Shown piece after piece: positions 1 to 5,977 of a stretch of DNA of 8,848 nt. The stretch is from Chloroflexota bacterium. Its GTDB lineage: Bacteria > Chloroflexota > Dehalococcoidia > DSTF01 > RBG-16-68-14. Location of the stretch: NCBI GenBank assembly GCA_022563135.1, contig JADFNZ010000065.1, positions 1-8,848 on the forward strand, given 5' to 3'. The translations under genes were made by a program, and so were the position numbers. Under the pieces are notes generated by a model that did not search any database, was not told where the DNA came from, and saw only the letters and a list, made by a program, of their open reading frames with translations. Each line of letters starts with the position of its first letter. Within the stretch, counting starts at the first letter, position 1.

Positions 1-826
1 GAAGGACGTGCGCGATGCGGCGCTGCTGCTGAACGCGATCTCCGGCCACGATGCCCGCGACGCCACCTCGGCGCCGATCGAGGCGCCGGACTTCGTGCAG
101 GCGCTGACGGGCGACATCCGCGGCCTGCGCATCGGCGTGCCGCGCGAGTACGTGCCGGACGACGTAGACCCGGCGGTTCGCGCCGTGGCCGAGGCGGCGG
201 CGAAGGAGCTCGAGGCGTTGGGCGCACAGGTCGAGTGGGACGTCTCGCTGCCGAACACATCGCACGCGCTCGCCTGCTACTACATCATCGCGCCGAGCGA
301 GGCGTCGGCGAACCTGGCGCGGTACGACGGCGTGAAGTACGGCTACTCGTACCAGGATGGCAAGAGCATGTGGGACAACATGGAGAAGACCCGCGAGCAC
401 GGCTTCGGCGATGAGGTGAAGCGACGGATCATGCTGGGCACCTACGCGCTCTCCGTCGGCTACTACGATGCCTACTACCTGAAGGCGCTCAAGGTGCGCA
501 CCCTGATCCGCCGCGAGTTCGAGGAGGCGTTCGAGAAGTTCGACGTGCTGCTCGGCCTCGTCTCGCCCACGCCGGCCTTCCGCCAGGGCGAGAAGCTGGA
601 CGACCCGTTCCAGATGTACTTGAGCGACATCTTCACGCTGCCGATCAACATCGCCGGCATCCCGGCCATCTCCGTTCCCGCCGGGTTCGTCCATAGCCCC
701 GACGGCGAACGGCTGCCGGTGGGTATCCAGTTCATGGCTCGCTCGTTCGATGAGGAGACGCTGCTGCGCGTCTCCCACGCCTACGAGCAGGCGACATCGT
801 GGTCGCAGGAGCGGGCGCAGGTGTAA
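1..826 (+). CDS. gatA: Asp-tRNA(Asn)/Glu-tRNA(Gln) amidotransferase subunit A, C-terminal part (5' end outside window)
   Basis: GatA is the amidase subunit of GatCAB. It releases ammonia from glutamine, which the complex uses in the cytoplasm to convert Glu-tRNA(Gln) or Asp-tRNA(Asn) to the amidated form. The frame is open from base 2 to the TAA at 824-826 and gives 274 residues, roughly the last 55% of a GatA of about 485 residues. The Lys-Ser-cis-Ser catalytic part lies upstream of the window. Visible family signatures in order: LLNAISGHDARD at the start; APSEASANLARYDGVKYG near the middle; GDEVKRRIMLGTYALS followed by YYDAYYLKA; SPTPAF; and DIFTLPINIAGIPAISVPAGF leading to PVGIQFM near the C terminus. 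These are typical of GatA rather than a generic amidase. The GTG at 8 is internal and not the true start. A hicB-like gene begins 11 nt after the stop. Confidence 0.94.
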   Translation, partial: KDVRDAALLLNAISGHDARDATSAPIEAPDFVQALTGDIRGLRIGVPREYVPDDVDPAVRAVAEAAAKELEALGAQVEWDVSLPNTSHALACYYIIAPSEASANLARYDGVKYGYSYQDGKSMWDNMEKTREHGFGDEVKRRIMLGTYALSVGYYDAYYLKALKVRTLIRREFEEAFEKFDVLLGLVSPTPAFRQGEKLDDPFQMYLSDIFTLPINIAGIPAISVPAGFVHSPDGERLPVGIQFMARSFDEETLLRVSHAYEQATSWSQERAQV

Positions 827-837
827 GATACCTAGTG

Positions 838-1089
838 ATGTCGAAAGTAATTCTAGCCGTTCGAGTTGAATCGCTGGAGGAGAGCGGGTATCTGGCGATC
901 TGCGATGCTATTCAAGGCTGTCACGCTGAGGGAGAAACTGTAGCGGAGGCTCTCGAGAATCTGGAGGATGTCGCCAAAGTCCTTCTTGAGCTTCAGAAGG
1001 AGGACGGAATGCCGCTCCCCTCTGAACTCAAGGAGTTCAAGCCGGGGACAGTCATAGAGGCGCAGCTCGTTGTCCCCGTGCCCGAATGA
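838..1089 (+). CDS. hicB: HicB-family antitoxin (short, type II toxin-antitoxin)
   Basis: The 83-residue product resembles the compact HicB family: a partial RNase H-like fold that binds and neutralises the HicA mRNA interferase. Supporting features are an N-terminal beta strand (VILAVRVE), the G-Y-L-A-I-C-D segment, the G-C-H-A-E-G-E-T turn with the helix VAEALENLEDVAKVLLEL, and the closing strand VIEAQLVVPV. It is short and shows no C-terminal DNA-binding domain, so autoregulation by this protein is uncertain. ATG 838 was chosen because it fits the family N terminus. GTG 835 is adjacent, and an upstream in-frame GTG at 799 would overlap gatA. The Shine-Dalgarno site is weak. The stop overlaps the next start as ATGA. 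The order is antitoxin first, toxin second. GC is lower than in gatA, which fits acquisition. Possibly a solitary antitoxin now, because the hicA frame is broken. Confidence 0.8.
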   Translation: MSKVILAVRVESLEESGYLAICDAIQGCHAEGETVAEALENLEDVAKVLLELQKEDGMPLPSELKEFKPGTVIEAQLVVPVPE

Positions 1090-1295
1090 GGTATGCGGAG
1101 CTTACGCGAAGGCTCCGGCGTCTTGGCATAGCGTTCCGTCGCCAGGCGGGCGGCAGTCATGAGATCTGGTAGAATCCTGAGAAGAAGCTCTATACGGTGA
1201 TCCCCAGGCACCCAACCCGCGAAATGCGCAAGGGTACCCTCGCAAAGATCCTCAAAGACCTAGGGCTCACTCCAGACGATCTGCGACGTGGCTAG
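1086..1295 (+). pseudogene. hicA: HicA-family toxin, interrupted by in-frame TAG
   Basis: Reading from the ATG at 1086 (ATGA overlap with hicB), the frame encodes a HicA-like mRNA interferase of 69 codons, normal length for this double-stranded RNA-binding-fold family. It starts MRYAELTRRLRRLGIAF, then QAGGSHEIW, and has TAG at codon 29 (1170-1172). Past the TAG the same frame continues N-P-E-K-K-L-Y-T-V-I-P-R-H, then MRKGTLAKILKDLGL, to a TAG at 1293-1295. The G-S-H catalytic histidine is residue 25, so only 28 residues would be made by normal translation. Homologues often have W or Y after H-E-I-W, so one G-to-A change (TGG to TAG) would explain the break. No frameshift is needed, since similarity is in one frame on both sides. 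A recent nonsense mutation, a sequencing error or stop suppression are all possible. Inactive toxin is the default reading. Confidence 0.8.
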
Positions 1296-1313
1296 CTGGT
1301 AGAGTGGGCGGTC

Positions 1314-1564
1314 ATGTCGGTCGACGAGGATGAACGCCCCGCCCCCCGCACGTTCACTCTCCGCGTTTGCTGCTACGCTGGCCAGCGCTACCCGGAGCGG
1401 CCGCAGTGGGTGGAGCTGGAGGGCGCGCGCGTAGAGGTCGAGGCCGTCGATAGCGAGTGGCGCGAGGAGGAGCGGCTGGGCTATCGCGTCACGCTGCGCG
1501 ACGGCAGGCGGCTCCTGTTGTATTATGTGCCCAATACTGATTCTTGGTCTGGGGCATTACGAGC

Positions 1565-1568
<4 letters not shown>
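1314..1568 (+). CDS. Small conserved-looking hypothetical protein, 84 aa
   Basis: Function not recognised. The 84-residue product has an acidic N terminus (M-S-V-D-E-D-E-R), then alternating short strand-like segments: FTLRVCCYAGQRYPERPQWV, a strand around RVEVEAVDSEW, YRVTLRDGRRLLLYYV, and a C-terminal PNTDSWSG. The pattern (C-Y-x-G followed by E-R-P, then a V-E-V strand, a W, and a hydrophobic strand ending in D-x-W) resembles small all-beta proteins seen in several high-GC bacteria. I cannot name a family with confidence. GC and codon use match the host-like neighbours rather than the hicBA or ATPase segments. The start is ATG 1314, 18 nt after the hicA frame ends. Its TGA overlaps the TTG start of the aminotransferase (TTGA at 1565-1568), suggesting co-translation. 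Confidence 0.65.
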
Positions 1569-2761
<1,193 letters not shown>

Positions 2762-2879
2762 TCGCCGGGCTGGTGGAGGTGGTGGGGGCGGCGAGAGATG
2801 GATTCCGATTCGCTTGATGGGGGAGCTCTGGGGCGTTGGGAAGTTAAGTGTCTCGTGCTGGTAGATCGGGACAGCGGGG

Positions 2880-2888
2880 TGCTAGAAT
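2880..2888 (+). promoter_or_regulatory. Extended -10 promoter candidate for the ATPase operon
   Basis: TGC followed directly by TAGAAT (2883-2888) matches the extended -10 form TGn-TAnnnT with five of six consensus bases in the hexamer. No good -35 element sits 16-18 nt upstream, which is tolerated by extended -10 promoters. Transcription would begin near 2895, leaving a 45-100 nt leader before the ATPase start. It lies in the only sizeable intergenic gap ahead of the operon. Confidence 0.4.
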
Positions 2889-2889
2889 T

Positions 2890-2914
2890 GTGACCGAGCC
2901 TTTCGCGTGGTCAC
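2890..2914. repeat. Inverted repeat at the predicted transcription start (possible operator)
   Basis: GTGACC (2890-2895) and GGTCAC (2909-2914) are perfect 6-bp arms separated by 13 nt. CTAG also occurs on both flanks (2882-2885 and 2914-2917). The dyad starts right after the candidate -10 and would cover the start point, a place where a repressor could act. It could equally form a weak hairpin in the 5' leader, or be chance. No regulator gene is adjacent. Confidence 0.35.
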
Positions 2915-2992
2915 TAGACTGGGCCTAGGGCTGGTTTGATGAACAGGCCAGCAAGGGCGGACACGGCAGTGGAACCCATACCAGGGTCAGGC

Positions 2993-4195
2993 ATGCGAAT
3001 ACAGCAACTAAGTGTCTCTGGCTATCGCTCTTTACAGAAGGTTTCCCTGGAGCTTGGCCCGCTAAGCGTCTTCATCGGTCCGAACGGATCAGGAAAGACT
3101 AACGTCCTGTCTACCCTGGAGCTCATCTCGGCAACTTTGCGAGGTCAACTTCTCGATACCGTGCTAAGGCAGGGGGGAATGAGCCAGATTGTCTGGGGCC
3201 GGGAAGAACGAAGCATTGATTTCTCAATACGAACAGATCCGGTCGACCCCCATCTTGACAGACAGGAAAATGCACTTAGCTATCATCTCAGACTAACTAA
3301 GGTGGGGGAGACGGGAACTTATCAGATATCGGCTGAGTCTCTAACAAGTAGGTATGAATACGATAAGGGTCTTCGGTCGCAGCCCTTCAAGTTCGCCGAG
3401 CGCACACCGAGCCGCGTGATTATGTGGAGTACCGAGGAGCGGGGGCTGCGTCAGGTGGATCAGGAGCCTGAGTTGCTCAGCGGGGAAGAGTCAGTAATCG
3501 CACAAGTCAGAGACGCCGCCCAGTACCCGGTAGCGTTTGCATTCCGAAGCTTCTGCAGTTCTTGGACTTTCTATCGGGACTTCGCCGTTGGGCCACTCTC
3601 AGAGACGAGAAGGGCGGCGATTACGCGGCCGGAAACGAGGTTGTTGCCTGATGGGTCGAATCTAATAAGTGTCCTACACACCCTCTACACAACTGACCGG
3701 GTGTTCAAGAGTGACCTAGACACAGCTCTCGGTTCAACGTTTCCTGATGACTACGAAGAGCTCATGTTCCCACCTGCTGAAGACGGGCGGGTTCAGATGC
3801 GCTGGGCGAGCCGGAATTTTACAGCGCCACTTTCGGCCCTCGATCTGTCGGACGGCACCCTTCGATTCATGATGCTGTGTGCGATCCTCATAGGTCCGGA
3901 TCCAGCTCCTGTTGTCGTAATCGACGAACCGGAATTGGGGTTGCACCCGTCCATGATGGCTACCATTGCGGACATGATGAAGGAGGCGGCGGAACGCACT
4001 CAGATCATCGTGGCAACTCATTCACCGGAGTTCGTAAACGCGTTCACAGATCGACCCGATTGTGTGGTTGTCTTTTCGAAGCATGACGGTGCAACCTCCG
4101 CGCAACGTCTCCGACTGGAAGAGCTGAAACACTGGTTGACTGAGTACGCTCTCGGAGAACTGTGGGTGAGGAAGGAACTTGAGGATCGCAGTTGA
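2993..4195 (+). CDS. AAA family ATPase (RecF/OLD-like, ABC-type ATP-binding; AAA_21-like)
   Basis: A 400-residue ATPase of the SMC/RecF/OLD-like group. N-terminal strand RIQQLSVSGYRSL is followed by Walker A GPNGSGKT (29-36), an ABC-signature-like LSDGT (285-289), Walker B VVVIDEPELGLHP with Asp 311 and Glu 312, and the H-loop VATHSPEF with His 343. All ATPase elements are intact. The middle (about 60-280) is the variable family-specific part, with no recognisable nuclease or TOPRIM domain, so the effector activity probably lies in the overlapping downstream gene. ATG 2993 was chosen because homologues start with this M-x-I-x-x-L...Y-R-S-L strand and AGGG lies 6 nt upstream. ATG 2939 (AGGG 8 nt upstream) would add 18 polar, unconserved-looking residues and cannot be excluded. 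The stop overlaps the next start as TTGA. Such ATPases in two-gene operons often act as sensors or assembly platforms in defence systems; that role here is inference. Confidence 0.88.
   Translation: MRIQQLSVSGYRSLQKVSLELGPLSVFIGPNGSGKTNVLSTLELISATLRGQLLDTVLRQGGMSQIVWGREERSIDFSIRTDPVDPHLDRQENALSYHLRLTKVGETGTYQISAESLTSRYEYDKGLRSQPFKFAERTPSRVIMWSTEERGLRQVDQEPELLSGEESVIAQVRDAAQYPVAFAFRSFCSSWTFYRDFAVGPLSETRRAAITRPETRLLPDGSNLISVLHTLYTTDRVFKSDLDTALGSTFPDDYEELMFPPAEDGRVQMRWASRNFTAPLSALDLSDGTLRFMMLCAILIGPDPAPVVVIDEPELGLHPSMMATIADMMKEAAERTQIIVATHSPEFVNAFTDRPDCVVVFSKHDGATSAQRLRLEELKHWLTEYALGELWVRKELEDRS
4181..4194 (+). promoter_or_regulatory. Ribosome-binding site supporting a TTG start for the DUF4276-like gene
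   Basis: GAGG at 4181-4184, inside the end of the ATPase gene, sits 7 nt before TTG 4192-4194. That TTG is the only start giving the complete N-terminal LLVEGETE motif. The TTGA overlap with the ATPase stop indicates translational coupling and a fixed ratio of the two proteins. Confidence 0.6.
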
Positions 4196-4794
4196 ACTTG
4201 GTGCTCTTGGTGGAGGGAGAAACAGAGCTGGCGCTCCAAGAGCTTCTCAAGCGATGGCTAGATCCTCGGACTCCAAAGCGAGTAGGAATTAAGGTTAAAC
4301 CCCTCGGTGGCGCAGGCAGCTTTCTTAGGGACGTAGGAGCCAAAACCCGGCTTCATCTCCAGAATAGCGACACCCTTGCGGTAATAGGGCTCATGGACCT
4401 CCATGGGTTTCCGGTTGCCCTATCGCCTGGCGATAGGCGTGAACAGGTTGAAGAAGCGAGGTCAATAGTGGTCGACAGGATTCCATCAGAGTGCAGGCCT
4501 CGCTTTCGCCAGCACTTCGCAGTGCACGAGTTGGAGGCCTGGATGTTCAGCGATCCGTCGATCCTGCCATTCGCACTCCCGTCCCGCTACGTAGCGGCTC
4601 TTCCGGAAGATCTCGATCTTGGTGATCCCCCGTCGAGGCACCTGCATCGCTTGTATAAGGCACACCGCCCAAGGGGGTACGTGAAAACCCTTGACGGTAA
4701 GGCACTGCTGGGAAAGCTCGATCCGAGCCGCATATATGAGAAATGTCCTCACTTCGCTCAACTGCTAGATGAACTCCTAGCGCTAGCTTCATAG
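4192..4794 (+). CDS. DUF4276-like protein (TOPRIM-like acidic motifs), partner of the ATPase
   Basis: A 200-residue protein matching the pattern of DUF4276: VLLVEGETE at the N terminus (Glu 8, Glu 12), a strand ending in VIGLMDLHGFP (Asp 69, His 71), a polar helix with D-R-R-E-Q-V-E-E, then FAVHELEAWMFSDP (112-122: His 112, Glu 113, Glu 115, Trp 117, Asp 121). The layout, V-E-G-x-x-E on a first strand, a later strand ending in an acidic D-x-x-G, then a third acidic motif, resembles TOPRIM domains of OLD and topoisomerase-type enzymes. A metal-dependent nuclease role is therefore plausible but not shown. The usual TOPRIM DxD reads D-L-H here. No signal peptide or membrane segment is visible; it is expected in the cytoplasm. 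It is translationally coupled to the ATPase. DUF4276 proteins are commonly found beside AAA ATPases. Composition is AT-richer than flanking genes. Confidence 0.75.
   Translation: MNLVLLVEGETELALQELLKRWLDPRTPKRVGIKVKPLGGAGSFLRDVGAKTRLHLQNSDTLAVIGLMDLHGFPVALSPGDRREQVEEARSIVVDRIPSECRPRFRQHFAVHELEAWMFSDPSILPFALPSRYVAALPEDLDLGDPPSRHLHRLYKAHRPRGYVKTLDGKALLGKLDPSRIYEKCPHFAQLLDELLALAS
4419..4437. repeat. 19-nt near-perfect palindrome inside the DUF4276-like gene
   Basis: The arms CCTATCGCC (4419-4427) and GGCGATAGG (4429-4437) are perfect inverted copies around a single T. The site lies in codons for residues 76-82, in the loop after D-L-H-G-F-P. It could be a protein-binding site or an mRNA structure, or coincidence. 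Confidence 0.5.
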
Positions 4795-4798
4795 CGCT
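4779..4798 (+). terminator. Hairpin spanning the DUF4276-like stop codon (weak terminator candidate)
   Basis: AGCGCTA (4779-4785) and TAGCGCT (4792-4798) form a 7-bp stem with a 6-nt loop. The right arm contains the TAG stop of the DUF4276-like gene. No T-run follows, so it does not look like a standard intrinsic terminator. It could protect the 3' end of the mRNA or mark a rearrangement border. Confidence 0.25.
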
Positions 4799-4972
4799 GT
4801 CTGCGACAAGGGCGGCACGATGGCGGCCAGCCGCGATATCTACGAGCGGGCGCTGGAGCCGAAATGCCTCGTCCTGTACGAAGGCGCCGGCCACAGCCTT
4901 ATGCAGTGCGCCGATGAGCTGTTCGCGTTGTTGCAGGCCTGGCTGAGCGAGGTGGCTGCCCGGCCGGAGTAG
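4796..4972 (+). pseudogene. Alpha/beta hydrolase, orphan C-terminal fragment
   Basis: In the frame ending at TAG 4970-4972 the sequence reads MAASRDIYERALEPKCLVLY, then EGAGHSLMQCADELFALLQAWL. This is the usual C-terminal end of an alpha/beta hydrolase (dienelactone hydrolase or BAAT-like): the strand before the catalytic His, G-A-G-H with His as the third triad residue, and the last helix ending in W-L. The nucleophile Ser and the Asp region are missing. The frame has a stop at 4784, so at most about 60 codons are open and no full gene exists. Composition is host-like and high GC, unlike the DUF4276-like gene ending two bases earlier. The best explanation is the surviving 3' end of a resident gene cut by arrival of the ATPase pair. 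The ATG at 4820 could express a 50-residue peptide, but function is unlikely. Confidence 0.75.
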
Positions 4973-5006
4973 ACTTCAGTCTGAGATCGTCCTGCCGAGG
5001 ATACCG

Positions 5007-5078
5007 GCGGAGGGGGCGGCGATCGCCTAACGAGGGATACTTTGTGCCCTGACCGGGTTGGATGGCCGCCCCCTCCGC
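5007..5078. repeat. 14-bp perfect GC-rich inverted repeat between convergent genes
   Basis: GCGGAGGGGGCGGC (5007-5020) is matched exactly by its inverted copy GCCGCCCCCTCCGC (5065-5078), with a 44-nt loop. It fills the 126-nt gap between the hydrolase remnant (plus) and the phosphatase gene (minus). It could fold in transcripts from either strand and act as a bidirectional 3'-end structure. There is no U-tract on either side, so a standard intrinsic terminator is not supported. It might alternatively be a member of a dispersed repeat family. Confidence 0.6.
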
Positions 5079-5098
5079 TCCTCTTCCCGAACGTTCGC

Positions 5099-5920
5099 CT
5101 ACTGCTCGAGCTGCTCGCGGTGTTCCTCCTGCCATCGGAGGAAATCGGCGTGCGCCTGGTGGCCGCCGGCGATCACGGTCTGCGACCTGATCGTGACATC
5201 GCCACCGTCGCGCTCGGTGATCGTGCCGCCCGCCTCGCGGACGAGCAAGATGCCCGCCGCGATGTCCCACGGGTACAGAAAGTTGTGCACGAAGAGGTCG
5301 TAGCGGCCGCAGGCGGCGTATGCCAGGCCGAGCGCAGCGCTGCCGGGGATGCGAATGCTCTGCACGCCAGGGAAGAGGTGGTGGGCCATGCGCAGGATGG
5401 CGCGCCCGCGTTCGTCGTCGTAGCCAAGATCGATGCCGAGGACGCACGCCTGGACGTTCGGCTGCTCTGATGCGCGCAACGGCTCTTCGTTCACCCAGGC
5501 GCCGCCTCCTCGCTCCGCCCAGAACGCCTCGTGATGGTTCGGGTCGTACGTCACTGCGACGACCGGGTCGCCGTCGTGGCAGAGGGCCAGGTTGACGCAG
5601 AAGCAGGGGATGCCGCTGACGAAATTCCGCGTGCCGTCGATCGGGTCGATCACCCAGACCCAACCGGCGCTGTCGGTGCCGGCGGCCGTCTCCTCGGAGA
5701 GGAGCCTGTGGTCGGGGAACTGCTCCTTCAGCGTCTGGTGCAGTAAGCGCTCGACCGCGAGGTCGGTCTCGCTCAGCAGATTGCCGCGACCCTTGACCGA
5801 AATCTCCTGCGGCTGGCGAAAGCGGGCGCAGGCCAGCTCGCCCGCCTCGCGGGCGGCGCGGCGCGCCACTTCGAGCGCTGTTCGGCCGGAGAGCGAGGTG
5901 GGAATGGTGGGCGGGGTCAT
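5099..5920 (-). CDS. Inositol monophosphatase family protein
   Basis: A Mg-dependent sugar or inositol phosphate phosphatase of the IMPase/FIG superfamily, cytoplasmic, 273 residues from ATG 5920. Motifs: metal ligand Glu in LLSEET (Glu 76-77), motif A WVIDPIDGTRNF with Asp 92 and Asp 95, and motif B YPWDIAAG with Asp 219. All catalytic residues are present. The substrate cannot be told apart: inositol-1-phosphate, histidinol phosphate, 3'-phosphoadenosine 5'-phosphate and fructose-1,6-bisphosphate are all used by relatives. An in-frame TTG at 5956 would add 12 hydrophobic residues (A-L-L-L-P-T-L). ATG 5920 is preferred although neither has a clear Shine-Dalgarno site. It is the last gene of the minus-strand run, 57 nt after argS. 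Confidence 0.9.
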   Translation of the reverse strand: MTPPTIPTSLSGRTALEVARRAAREAGELACARFRQPQEISVKGRGNLLSETDLAVERLLHQTLKEQFPDHRLLSEETAAGTDSAGWVWVIDPIDGTRNFVSGIPCFCVNLALCHDGDPVVAVTYDPNHHEAFWAERGGGAWVNEEPLRASEQPNVQACVLGIDLGYDDERGRAILRMAHHLFPGVQSIRIPGSAALGLAYAACGRYDLFVHNFLYPWDIAAGILLVREAGGTITERDGGDVTIRSQTVIAGGHQAHADFLRWQEEHREQLEQ

Positions 5921-5977
5921 CGGAGTGAGGGTAGGGAGAAGAAGCGCGGGCGTCAAGGCCGGGTCAGTCTCGCGCGC

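Larger units (their letters stand above)
2762..4800 (+). other. Putative acquired accessory segment (lower GC, carries ATPase plus DUF4276-like pair)
   Basis: Composition changes after the aminotransferase gene. A sampled stretch in the ATPase (3241-3300) is 27/60 G+C against 38/60 in the aminotransferase (1861-1920), and codons such as AGG, CTA, TTA and ATA become common. Composition returns to host-like immediately after the DUF4276-like stop, where the headless C-terminal end of a hydrolase gene begins. The left border is less clear, somewhere between 2762 and about 2890. No transposase, integrase, tRNA site or convincing terminal direct repeat was seen, so the mode of entry is unknown. 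The exact borders are inferred. Confidence 0.5.

Noticed and set aside
1170..1172. Programmed recoding of TAG (for example pyrrolysine) in hicA
   Set aside because: No insertion-element structure is visible, HicA has no known need for a special residue at this position, and a simple nonsense mutation explains it.
2762..4815. Terminal direct repeats or transposon ends around the ATPase module
   Set aside because: I compared both flanks and saw no convincing matching repeats, and no transposase or integrase is present.
4899..5663. 254-codon minus-strand ORF
   Set aside because: It covers the phosphatase gene in another frame, is very Arg/Pro/Gly rich and has no family motif.
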